13,557 nucleotides of DNA, taken from assembly GCA_910577785.1 (NCBI GenBank), contig CAJTNT010000071.1, positions 1 through 13,557 of the forward strand, read 5' to 3'. The notes under the pieces are model-generated. The model was not told the origin of the DNA. It worked only from the letters and a program-made list of their open reading frames with translations, and searched no databases. Origin of the DNA: an uncultured Lachnospiraceae bacterium (GTDB lineage: Bacteria > Bacillota > Clostridia > Lachnospirales > Lachnospiraceae). Below, piece after piece: positions 6,111 through 13,512 of the stretch. The translations under genes were made by a program, and so were the position numbers. Every line of letters starts with the position of its first letter. Positions within the stretch are counted from its first letter, which is position 1.

Positions 6111-7943
6111 TTATCTATCATTTCTACTAACAAATGTATCAATAATATCAATCTTTGCTTTATTCCCACCTATATAATGTAAATGATACTTCGCCTTTGC
6201 TTCTTCTTCTACTTCTTCAATGCTCTTTCCTTCTTCTAGACCTTTCTGTATCGTCTGATAGGCCATCTTTTTTTTAGCTTGTTCCTCCAATGGGCGAATC
6301 GAAAATATTTTTTCTGAATTCAAATAAAATAGAAACATATCCCGCAACGCCTTCTGCATGGCGTCCTTCCCCTTTGCAGTCAAAATAACAGGAAACTCTT
6401 CTAAATACTTTTTCTGTTCCCTGTATACAAAAAAACAAACTTCTTCCCACACATATAACTCTCGAAATTTTTCATGGCAATATGATAATTCCAACAAATA
6501 ATATGTCTTCTGTGCCCTATTTAAAAATACACTGACAAATTGACTTGCCGGAAGAAGAAGCCCTTTCTGATAAAACTCCATAATACTGTTTTGTTGGAAG
6601 ATTCTGGTTTCTGGAAGCATATATCTTGGTATAATATTTCCCACCTCTACTGCATTTCTGGCATCCCACAATATTAATTTCATACGGTAAAAATTAGCAT
6701 ATTTCCCTACTATTAATGCCAAAGTAATATGAGTATAATATTCCAAAAACCCATTTCCTCTCATTCTGGTTATAATTTCAAATGCATGTGATTTTTTTAA
6801 TATCCCGACATGAAACGTCATTCCCGTCACATAATTCAAATCAACCAACACACTAAATGCATCTGCCCCTGCATGATAAATTTTGTCTGCCGGCAAATCT
6901 CTAAAACTAGCGCCTATTCCACCCTCTAGAAAAACACCACAAGAAGAATTTTTTTTCAAGCACGTCAAGTATTCATTCATATGCTCCAATATCATTAAAT
7001 CTTCATCACTAACTAAAACCGCAAATTTTCCTTTTGCAAGTTCCAAGGTTTTCAAAATGTTAGACGCAAACCCCTGATTCTTTTCAAATTCATGATATAC
7101 AATCCTAACATCCCTTATATTTTTAATCTCCTGATACCCTGCTTCATCTTTTGTAGAACCGTTATTCGACACAATAATCTCTATCTCACTGTCATAGGGG
7201 CAATGCAGCAAGTGAGATACATTCCTCAAGGCAACAGAACCACGGTTATAACTTGGGATACAAATAGAAAGAAAAACATTATCTCTTTCTCTATGATGTA
7301 ATCTCTTTACATGAAGCTCATCGATTAATTTTAAATATTTCCCTCCATCCTTTGCCACAATATTCTTAGGCAGATAAAACGCATCATATTGTTCAAAAAC
7401 TGTACACATTAGATTTGCATCTTGGAACACGGCCACATTCTTTAAATACAATTCCTTAAACTGAGGTAATTTTAAAAATGAAACAAATTTACGCTCCTGC
7501 TCATTTAATACAATATATATCAAGTTCCACTTTTTTTCCCTCATGGTTGAAAGCATCTCTCTAACATCCCAAATATCTGCAAATAAGATGCTGTCAAATT
7601 CTTCTTGTTCTCCCTGTATTGGCTCATCTTCCAGTTCAAATACACCAGCAAATTTCTCTTGTTCTTTATCGTAAATATAGAATCTTTTCTCTGTAACAGG
7701 TATAAAATCCAACACGCTTTCCTCAAAAGGAATTTGTGTAATCCCTTCTCTATTTTTATTATAATTATCGCGAAATTCTTGTTCATTTGGCAATACAAAA
7801 CATGCATACAAATTCTCAAGTATCTGCTTTTTTTCATACCCAAGATTATATGATTGTATAAAATATTGAACGGCTCTTTCATAATCCCCATTCTCAAATA
7901 ATTGTACCCCTATGCTATAGCAATTTTCTCCTATATTCTCCAT
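6111..7943 (-). CDS. Family 2 glycosyltransferase with TPR-like N-terminus
   Basis: A 610-residue soluble protein. Residues ~1-50 form a TPR-like helical pair (YSIGVQLFENGDYERAVQYF). Residues ~70-220 are an unrecognised linker domain. A GT2 (GT-A fold) catalytic domain starts at ~223 with VFLSICIPSYNRG, followed by IIVSNNGSTKD (~256-266), NQGFASNI (~289-296) and a DxD-like SDED at 312-315. The C-terminal ~180 residues are helical. There is no signal peptide or membrane segment, so it acts in the cytoplasm on a soluble acceptor, which fits flagellin before export. It lies in the middle of the CDP-sugar operon, making it the likely transferase for that sugar or for a sugar beneath it. Donor and acceptor are inferred. 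AAAGGA is about 10 nt upstream of the start. The gene is markedly AT-rich. Confidence 0.85.
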   Translation of the reverse strand: MENIGENCYSIGVQLFENGDYERAVQYFIQSYNLGYEKKQILENLYACFVLPNEQEFRDNYNKNREGITQIPFEESVLDFIPVTEKRFYIYDKEQEKFAGVFELEDEPIQGEQEEFDSILFADIWDVREMLSTMREKKWNLIYIVLNEQERKFVSFLKLPQFKELYLKNVAVFQDANLMCTVFEQYDAFYLPKNIVAKDGGKYLKLIDELHVKRLHHRERDNVFLSICIPSYNRGSVALRNVSHLLHCPYDSEIEIIVSNNGSTKDEAGYQEIKNIRDVRIVYHEFEKNQGFASNILKTLELAKGKFAVLVSDEDLMILEHMNEYLTCLKKNSSCGVFLEGGIGASFRDLPADKIYHAGADAFSVLVDLNYVTGMTFHVGILKKSHAFEIITRMRGNGFLEYYTHITLALIVGKYANFYRMKLILWDARNAVEVGNIIPRYMLPETRIFQQNSIMEFYQKGLLLPASQFVSVFLNRAQKTYYLLELSYCHEKFRELYVWEEVCFFVYREQKKYLEEFPVILTAKGKDAMQKALRDMFLFYLNSEKIFSIRPLEEQAKKKMAYQTIQKGLEEGKSIEEVEEEAKAKYHLHYIGGNKAKIDIIDTFVSRNDR

Positions 7944-8042
7944 ATTTATCTTTTCCTTTCACTTTGTCCATGTATTATACGCTATGAAGCTGTACCACAT
8001 ATTTCCTGTTTTCACTTTTTTATAACCTGAAAAGCAAAAACA

Positions 8043-8600
8043 TTACATCCCTACATACTTATCCTTAAATTCACAAAACGACATCAGGCCAGCATCTTTT
8101 TCTGATACAATGGGGTTTCCTGTTTCCCATCTGACAGAAATGTCCTTGTCGTTCCAGCAAATTCCTGTATCATGCCCTTTGCTGTATTTCCCCACGCACT
8201 TATATGATACCACTGCATCTTCTGACAAAACTTCAAACCCATGGGCAAAACCTGCTGGGATCCAAAGGATGCTGTGTGCCTTATCATCAAGCATCACTTC
8301 TGCATACCTGCCAAAACTTTTCGAGCCTTTCCGAAGGTCTACCACAACATCATGGACTGTGCCTTTCAAAACCCGTACTATTTTAATCTGTGGATGCTGT
8401 GTCTGAAAATGCAGCCCCCGTATTACGCCTTTTCTGGAGTATGTTTCAAAATCCTCCTGTATGTCGGCGTCCAGCCCCCACGCTTTGAAAATATCCCTTT
8501 CTAGGCTTTTCAAAAAATATCCCCGGCTGTCCTCTATATAAAATGGGGTAATCAGCTTCAGCCCTTCCAACTGCAATTCCTGTATTCTAAAATTCGTCAT
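8043..8600 (-). CDS. RmlC-like cupin sugar 3,5- or 5-epimerase
   Basis: A 185-residue cupin of the dTDP-4-dehydrorhamnose 3,5-epimerase family. The catalytic-His motif VIRGLHFQ places the base at H64; other family marks are the basic K74, D88, IPAGFAHGF (115-123) and tyrosines at 133 and 139 in the region that normally supplies the catalytic acid. The family is typically about 180 residues. Here every recognisable neighbour uses CDP-sugars and no rmlA, rmlB or rmlD is present, so an AscE-like role is plausible: C5 epimerisation of CDP-4-keto-3,6-dideoxyglucose toward ascarylose. dTDP-rhamnose 3,5-epimerase remains possible if its partners lie elsewhere. An extended start uses GTG at 8603; I chose ATG at 8600. 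A 99-nt gap separates it from the glycosyltransferase. Confidence 0.88.
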   Translation of the reverse strand: MTNFRIQELQLEGLKLITPFYIEDSRGYFLKSLERDIFKAWGLDADIQEDFETYSRKGVIRGLHFQTQHPQIKIVRVLKGTVHDVVVDLRKGSKSFGRYAEVMLDDKAHSILWIPAGFAHGFEVLSEDAVVSYKCVGKYSKGHDTGICWNDKDISVRWETGNPIVSEKDAGLMSFCEFKDKYVGM

Positions 8601-8650
8601 CACTTCCGAATCCCCTTTCTTCGCTTTGCCTATATGCTAAACAAATAGAA

Positions 8651-9589
8651 CTATAGATTTTCGCTGCTATTTTCAGCTTTCTCTCCCACCATCCACTCTT
8701 TCGTAAGCTTTATGCCTTTTAAGAAATCAATTTCTGGCTGGAACCCTAACTGGCCTAATTTGCAGGTATCAAATTCCTTATATGTAAGCATAGCGCCCCG
8801 AAACGGCATTTCCCCAAATAAAAGTTCAGACCTGCTTTCCAATACATCCTTCATTTGCAGGACAAAATGCTTTAAAGGGTACTGCGTGGGGTTCCCAATA
8901 TAATATGCCGTATTCTTTTCCCCTTTTTGGGCAGCAAGCGCTATGGCTTTTGCCGCATCGGATGCATAAATAAAATCGTATAGCTGCTCCCCATGGGTGA
9001 GGGGTATTTTTTCATGATGCACCATTTTCCATAAAACCGTGCTAAAAAAACGTTCCGAATACTCGCCTGCACCATAAATATTAGAAATAATTACATTTAT
9101 GTATTCTAACCCTGCATGGACGGATGCTGCTTTTGCCATAAAATCTGCTGCAAGTTTTGCCGTACTGTAAATATTCCCCATGCCGGGCACCGCGCCATTC
9201 TCCGGAATATACTGCATGGCTTCATATTCCATAATGCTTCCTGCATTTACAAACCTACTGCAATGCAGCCTCCTAGCTAGTTCTACCATGTCACAGGCAT
9301 ACTGGACATTCTTAAGCTGCAGCTTGCTGTCTGCCCTCTGGGAGCCGCCTGAAGCCCCCTCCCACGCCAGATGGAAGAAAATATCTGCGTCCCCTGCTGG
9401 GAAATCCACTCTATGAAGCATAGCAGCCCGATCCAAAGATGATTCCACAACATGCAGCTTGCCTTCCCATCTCTTCGGAACCCTCTCTTTATCCCTTACA
9501 AGAATTGTTACATCATCTTTCTGGTGCAGCAATTCTTCTACCAGCCATCTGCCAACAAATCCAGTCGCCCCTGTTACAACTGCCTTCAT
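8651..9589 (-). CDS. NAD(P)-dependent SDR epimerase/reductase
   Basis: A 312-residue extended SDR: GATGFVG at 7-13, FHLAWEGASG at ~72-81, catalytic Ser at 118 (NAGSIMEYE) and the Y141/K145 pair in YSTAK. It probably acts on a CDP-4-keto sugar as a C4 reductase (AscF-like) or epimerase; the exact reaction cannot be read from the motifs. I start it at ATG 9589 because MKAVVTGATGFVG is the usual SDR N-terminus and GGTGG lies 5 nt upstream. An ATG at 9601 and an ATG at 9631 that would overlap rfbH by 11 nt are in-frame alternatives. By eye this gene is more GC-rich than the downstream glycosyltransferase, hinting at different origins within the operon. It is the second SDR of the cluster besides rfbG. 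Confidence 0.85.
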   Translation of the reverse strand: MKAVVTGATGFVGRWLVEELLHQKDDVTILVRDKERVPKRWEGKLHVVESSLDRAAMLHRVDFPAGDADIFFHLAWEGASGGSQRADSKLQLKNVQYACDMVELARRLHCSRFVNAGSIMEYEAMQYIPENGAVPGMGNIYSTAKLAADFMAKAASVHAGLEYINVIISNIYGAGEYSERFFSTVLWKMVHHEKIPLTHGEQLYDFIYASDAAKAIALAAQKGEKNTAYYIGNPTQYPLKHFVLQMKDVLESRSELLFGEMPFRGAMLTYKEFDTCKLGQLGFQPEIDFLKGIKLTKEWMVGEKAENSSENL

Positions 9590-9620
9590 CTTTGCCACCA
9601 TTCCCTTAACTTTGTTGGCA

Positions 9621-10964
9621 TCATGCGCCATATACTGCTTCTTTTATAATTTTAACCATATAATCAATCATCCTGTCTGTCATTCCCGGATAGACCCCTA
9701 CCCAAAAAGTATCTCTCATAATTCTTTCGGTTTGTTCCAAATCCCCAATCACACGGTAGCCTTTTCCGGATGAGCGCATTTGGTCGAAACATGGATGCTT
9801 TATCAAATTCCCTGCAAATAACATGCGTGTCTGTATGCCATGGCTTTCCAAATAAGAAACCATTTGATTCCGGCTCACACCGTCTTTGCATGTCAGCAGG
9901 AAACCAAACCAGCATGGTTCTGAGTTTTCGCACGCCACTGGGAGAACCAGCTTATCTTCACAACCCTTTAATCCTTCCAGCAAACGCTTAAAATGATTCT
10001 TTCTTTTTTCTGCAAATTCTGGCATTTTATCAATCTGGGCGCACCCTATGGCAGCCTGCAGGTCTGTGGCTTTTAAATTATACCCAAAATGGGAATATAC
10101 ATATTTATGGTCATACCCCAAAGGGAGTTCCCCATACTGCTTTTCAAACCTATGGCCGCACTGGTTGTCCTGTCCGGACGCACAGGAACAGTCACGTCCC
10201 CAGTCACGGAAGGACCGGATGCATTTATTCAGTATTGGATGATTGGTATAAACCGCGCCTCCCTCGCCCATTGTCATATGGTGGGGCGGATAAAATGATG
10301 AGGTTCCAATATCCCCAATTGTCCCTGTAAATTTTCTTTCACCGCCAATTATATAAGCAGTCCCTAAAGCATCGCAATTATCTTCTACCAGCCATAAGTT
10401 ATGTTTATCACAAAATTCTCTTACTGCTGCCAAATCAAATGGATTCCCAAGGGTATGGGCAGCCATTACTACCTTTGTCTTGTCTGACAATGCTAGTTCA
10501 AGCTGCGTAACATCCAAATTATATTGTGGAATGGCAACATCAATAAAAACTGGGACTACGCCATACTGGATTGCCGGCGTTATGGTAGTCGGGAACCCTG
10601 CCGCAACTGTAATCATTTCATCCCCGGGCTTAATCTGCCGCTCACCCAGTAAAGGAGATGTCAATGCCATAAATGCAAGCAGGTTTGCAGAAGAACCAGA
10701 ATTTACTAAAGAACAGTATTTTACGCCCAAATATTCTGCAAACTTTTTTTCAAACTCTGCGGTATAGCTTCCGGAAGTCAGCCAGAACTCAAGAGCTGCG
10801 TCTACCAGATTACACATCTCTTTATCATCATAAACTCTTGATGCATATGTAATACGGTCACCCGGTTCAAATTCTTTCTTTTTGTTATGGAATGTATCAC
10901 AATACTCTTTTACAGCATGTAATATCTCTGTCCTTGCCTGTGCTTCTGTCTTGTTTTCAAACAT
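9621..10964 (-). CDS. rfbH: CDP-4-keto-6-deoxyglucose 3-dehydrase (E1)
   Basis: A 447-residue protein of the DegT/AHBA aminotransferase fold that has become a dehydrase. It removes the C3 hydroxyl of CDP-4-keto-6-deoxyglucose using pyridoxamine phosphate, with electrons passed from an E3 reductase. Two hallmarks are visible. The usual PLP-binding Lys is replaced by His: SFYPPHHMTMGEGG at 223-236, with H228 aligning to the Lys by spacing. Four cysteines, C197, C259, C261 and C269 (C-X61-C-X1-C-X7-C), match the [2Fe-2S] ligand arrangement described for Yersinia E1 apart from a slightly longer first spacing. GYDHKYVYSHFGYN (~283-296) is also typical. AAGGA lies 6 nt before the ATG, and the gene begins 15 nt after rfbF. 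No E3 (ascD/ddhD) is encoded here, so reducing power must come from elsewhere in the genome. Confidence 0.95.
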   Translation of the reverse strand: MFENKTEAQARTEILHAVKEYCDTFHNKKKEFEPGDRITYASRVYDDKEMCNLVDAALEFWLTSGSYTAEFEKKFAEYLGVKYCSLVNSGSSANLLAFMALTSPLLGERQIKPGDEMITVAAGFPTTITPAIQYGVVPVFIDVAIPQYNLDVTQLELALSDKTKVVMAAHTLGNPFDLAAVREFCDKHNLWLVEDNCDALGTAYIIGGERKFTGTIGDIGTSSFYPPHHMTMGEGGAVYTNHPILNKCIRSFRDWGRDCSCASGQDNQCGHRFEKQYGELPLGYDHKYVYSHFGYNLKATDLQAAIGCAQIDKMPEFAEKRKNHFKRLLEGLKGCEDKLVLPVACENSEPCWFGFLLTCKDGVSRNQMVSYLESHGIQTRMLFAGNLIKHPCFDQMRSSGKGYRVIGDLEQTERIMRDTFWVGVYPGMTDRMIDYMVKIIKEAVYGA

Positions 10965-10979
10965 ATGTTTTCCTTCCTA

Positions 10980-11759
10980 CTAATTCTCCCATGACTTCCA
11001 TGGGGCAACCCCTTGTTCCCACATTTTGTTTAATTGCTCCATTTCTCTCTTCGTATCCATGCATTGCCAGAATCCATCAAACATATATGCTTTGAGCTGC
11101 CCCTCTGCCGCCGCTTTTTCTAAAGGCTCTTTTTCAAATATTGTCCCATCCCCTTCTATATAATCAAAAATAGATGGTTCCAATATCATGTAACCAGCAT
11201 TCATTCTGGAAGTATCATCCGTGCTCTTTTCCCGGAAGGAAACTACTGTTCTATCCTTTGCAATATCTAATACCCCAAACCTCTGCTCTATATTTACAGC
11301 AGTCAATGTAACCATCTTTCCATGTTCCTGATGAAACTTCAATGTATCGGCAATATTTAGGGAAGAAACCCCATCTCCATATGTAAGCATAAACGTTTCA
11401 TTCCCCACATATTTTTGAATTCTTTTCACTCTTCCGCCTGTCATAGTATGTAACCCTGTATCTACAAGAGTCACCTTCCATGGCTCTGCCACATTGTCAT
11501 GCACTACCATTTTATTCCCTTCGGTAAAATCAAACGTAACGTCACTGTTATATAGGTAGTAATCCGCAAACCACTCTTTTATAACATGCTGCTTATATCC
11601 GCAACAAATAATAAATTCACCGAATCCATAGTGGGAATATTCTTTCATAATATGCCATAGGATTGGTTTTCCCCCAATTTCAAGCATAGGCTTTGGCTTT
11701 AGATAACTTTCTTCACTGATGCGAGTTCCGAATCCCCCTGCTAATATTACAACTTTCAT
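10980..11759 (-). CDS. rfbF: Glucose-1-phosphate cytidylyltransferase
   Basis: A 259-residue nucleotidyltransferase that makes CDP-glucose from CTP and glucose-1-phosphate, the entry step to all CDP-3,6-dideoxyhexoses. The N-terminal signature KVVILAGGFGTRISEES (2-18) with KPKPMLEIGGKPILWHI (21-37) is specific to the RfbF/DdhA/AscA group. TYGDG (126-130) carries the metal-binding Asp129, and FWQCMDTKRE (~230-239) supplies the C-terminal Asp. Length matches the usual ~257. An in-frame ATG at 11792 would add 11 residues, but the 11759 start gives the canonical N-terminus with GGAG 9 nt upstream. It is the first gene of the sugar operon, and its upstream region is interrupted by the IS element. 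Confidence 0.95.
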   Translation of the reverse strand: MKVVILAGGFGTRISEESYLKPKPMLEIGGKPILWHIMKEYSHYGFGEFIICCGYKQHVIKEWFADYYLYNSDVTFDFTEGNKMVVHDNVAEPWKVTLVDTGLHTMTGGRVKRIQKYVGNETFMLTYGDGVSSLNIADTLKFHQEHGKMVTLTAVNIEQRFGVLDIAKDRTVVSFREKSTDDTSRMNAGYMILEPSIFDYIEGDGTIFEKEPLEKAAAEGQLKAYMFDGFWQCMDTKREMEQLNKMWEQGVAPWKSWEN

Positions 11760-11846
11760 CTTATCGTTCTCCATACTCTTAAATACTCTCATTTACTTTT
11801 TAATCATTTAGCACCTGCACTAAGTTTTTTCCTGACATGTATAATC

Positions 11847-11853
11847 TAATTTA
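11847..11853. repeat. Target site duplication, left copy (TAATTTA)
   Basis: TAATTTA directly abuts the left IS end and is repeated exactly at 12983-12989 next to the right end. Duplications of about 7 bp are usual for IS982-family insertions. Confidence 0.8.
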
Positions 11854-12982
11854 ACCTATTGCGCTAGTTGATTAGTGATATAGAAAAACTTCAACAAAAT
11901 ATGCTATCCTATAGTTGTAAACCACTACAGACTATGAAAGGAGGCACATAATGTTGAAGTTTCAAGATGATTATACCACCCTCATAACAACTTTTGAAGA
12001 TTTTATTTTACTCGTTTATACCATTATTGATGATCTGTACCAACAGTTTATCCCTGCTTCTGTTTCATAAAGGCGAAATGTGGATATCGCAAAAATGTCT
12101 GACTTTAAAATCTTTATTTTGAGTATCTGCGGCGGGCTGATGGGGAATGATTCCGAAAATGCCTGGTATCCCTTTGTGAAACGCAACTATCGGCACCTTT
12201 TCCCAAGACTTGCTGCTGAACCAGGTATAACCGGACCAGAAGGGCTCTTTTGCAGGTGACAGAACTGCTCCGACAGAAATTGGCCTTCTCTTTTCCCATA
12301 CCAGCCAGCCGTTATTTCGAGATTGATAGCTTTCCTCTCCCGGTCTGTAAGTTCGGGCGTGCACATTATTGCCGTCCCTTCCGTGCAGACGGGGCGAATT
12401 ACGGGAGATGCCCTTCCAAAAAAGAGACTTATTTCGGCTTCAAAGTCCACGCCCTGATTACTTTGGAGGGCTATATCACAGCGTTTGAGAGCACTTCGGC
12501 ATCTGTAGACGACCGGGAAGGACTTCGAGACTTTGCAGAAAACCGCCTTGGTCTGGTGATCCTTGGGGACAAAGGATACACAGGAGAACTCCTTTTTGAC
12601 GATATGGGCAAAAAGGGGATCTGCCTGATATCTCTAAAATCTTCCAATTATAAAAAGAATTGGCCTACGGAAATAAGACGGCTGATTTTCCGGTTCCGTC
12701 GCAAGGCGGAAACCGTATTCTCACAGCTTAGTGAGCAGCTAAATGCAGAAAAAGTGCTTGCAAAAAGCTTTAGGGGATTATGCACCCGGCTACAAAACAA
12801 AGTACTGGGACATAATCTGTGCAAGGCCTTCAATAGCGTATTCCGGGATTCCTGTAATATCGGAAAAATCAAAGGATTAATCTTCTAAAAATACAAGCCT
12901 TAAATTTAGCAGGGATTTTTTGCGCTTTTTTACCCTTTTCAACAAATTATACAGTTTTAACCATATAAGTAGCACAACGAGT
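11854..12982 (+). mobile_element. IS982-family insertion sequence, 1129 bp, degenerate
   Basis: The element holds one broken plus-strand transposase. Its ends carry imperfect inverted repeats beginning with AC: ACCTATTGCGCTAGTT at 11854-11869 and, on the opposite strand, ACTCGTTGTGCTACTT at 12967-12982 (11 of 16 match). Perfect 7-bp direct repeats (TAATTTA) flank it. Family assignment rests on the transposase. The intact duplications show it inserted here as a single unit, while the broken transposase means it cannot move without help. It is transcribed toward the unknown gene at the right edge, opposite to the sugar operon. Confidence 0.85.
11951..12888 (+). pseudogene. IS982-family transposase, disrupted by a nonsense codon and a frameshift
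   Basis: Translation starts at ATG 11951 behind a perfect AGGAGG and gives an IS982-like N-terminus (LLVYTIIDDLYQQFIP). An in-frame TAA at 12068-12070 interrupts it, after which the same frame resumes homology (VDIAKMSDFKIF, then DSENAWYPFVKRNYRHLFP). Near 12217 the frame changes, most simply by loss of one base, and continues as RYNRTRRALLQVTELLRQ to the stop at 12888. The DDE triad is present in the last part: Asp at 12325 (FEIDSF), Asp at 12568 (GDKGYTG) and Glu at 12709 (RRKAETVFSQL). YGRCPSKKETYFGFKVHA and the C-terminal EKVLAKSF stretch are typical of the family. Two independent lesions argue for real decay rather than one sequencing error. Confidence 0.88.
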
Positions 12983-12989
12983 TAATTTA
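12983..12989. repeat. Target site duplication, right copy (TAATTTA)
   Basis: Exact copy of 11847-11853, immediately outside the right inverted repeat of the IS. Confidence 0.8.
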
Positions 12990-13463
12990 CTCCTATATCA
13001 ACATTTATCTTTTGACAATATGTATCACATCTTGTTCCTCTCATTCTTCTTAATTTCTTCCTGGATAGACTGAATAAATTGCTTTTACTTCATCTTCAGC
13101 ATTTCTTATACACATAAAAATACTGAATAAGAAATTTCTCATTTTTCTCCTTTTCATAATTCATGGTAAAAGCAGATAACATACTCTGACGGTTTGTAAA
13201 ACTTACCCACCAATAGAAACAAAAAAGAAACAGACGCTAATCCATTTCTCTTACCTTTATGGTATATCGCCTCCATGCGTCATATGATCTCCTATCTATG
13301 CTTATATCGGCAATATTTAATTCATTATTTAGCCTTATCATAGACATACTTTCCAATAATCTTAATTCCATTACAAAAAAGTGTCATATTTCCCTTGCTT
13401 CATTTGTTACTGTATATGGAGAGTATAAATTCACATATGTTTTTCTAATATGCTAGAAAAACA
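12990..13463. other. AT-rich gene-free region upstream of the sugar operon
   Basis: I see no convincing coding region here. A 65-codon plus-strand frame at 13259-13456 lacks a good ribosome binding site and has the low-complexity composition expected of AT-rich non-coding DNA. The stretch may hold the original control region of the sugar operon: a sigma-28-like motif at 13304-13331 and a TTGATA at 12996-13001, both read leftward. Confidence 0.5.
13304..13331 (-). promoter_or_regulatory. Candidate sigma-28 promoter, imperfect spacing
   Basis: The minus strand reads TAAA (13328-13331), 17 nt, then CCGATAT (13304-13310), preceded by G as in GCCGATAT. The -10 matches the consensus very well, but the spacer is one or two bases longer than usual. 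It points toward the sugar operon, although the IS now lies between. Confidence 0.3.
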
Positions 13464-13502
13464 AGAAAAAGCTGGTGTATGCATGTTGCACCAGCTTTTT
13501 CT
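13464..13502 (-). terminator. Strong intrinsic terminator of the right-edge gene
   Basis: A 14-bp perfect stem pairs 13464-13477 (AGAAAAAGCTGGTG) with 13489-13502 around an 11-nt loop. On the minus strand it is followed by TTGTTTTTCT and comes 10 nt after the stop at 13513. The A/T-rich base of the stem makes it potentially bidirectional. It separates the upstream gene from the sugar operon. Confidence 0.9.
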
Positions 13503-13512
13503 ACATTTTCAG

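Larger units (their letters stand above)
11838..13001 (-). promoter_or_regulatory. Possible ancestral sigma-A promoter of the sugar operon, split by the IS
   Basis: On the minus strand TTGATA (12996-13001) lies upstream of the IS and TATACA (11838-11843) downstream. Removing the IS and one target-duplication copy joins them with a 16-nt spacer, giving a reasonable -35/-10 pair whose transcript would start about 70 nt before rfbF. The duplicated target lies inside the spacer. The -10 half now abuts the IS end, which offers only a poor -35. This is a reconstruction; the match to consensus is moderate. Confidence 0.3.

Noticed and set aside
6949..6956. A8 tract in the GT2 gene, with similar A8 runs at 1042-1049 and 4226-4233 (coding strand)
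   Set aside because: Runs of eight A are common in AT-rich genes with Lys codons; they do not stand out as the G9 tract does, so I do not propose phase variation there.
7541..7897. 118-codon minus-strand frame within the GT2 gene
   Set aside because: A shadow frame inside a well-supported larger gene, with no motifs of its own.
7974..7979. Perfect TATAAT on the minus strand ahead of the GT2 gene
   Set aside because: No acceptable -35 lies 16-18 nt upstream and there is no extended -10. In such AT-rich DNA a chance match is likely, although a 99-nt gap leaves room for an internal promoter.
9590..9631. Longer N-terminus for the 9589 SDR, starting at 9631
   Set aside because: It would add 14 residues before the conserved SDR start and overlap rfbH by 11 nt, without a clear ribosome binding site for 9631.
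13012..13017. TTGACA on the plus strand
   Set aside because: No -10 follows at 16-18 nt and no plus-strand gene lies downstream.
13259..13456. 65-codon plus-strand frame
   Set aside because: No good ribosome binding site, no recognisable motif, and it ends just before the opposing terminator. The hydrophobic composition is what AT-rich sequence gives by chance.
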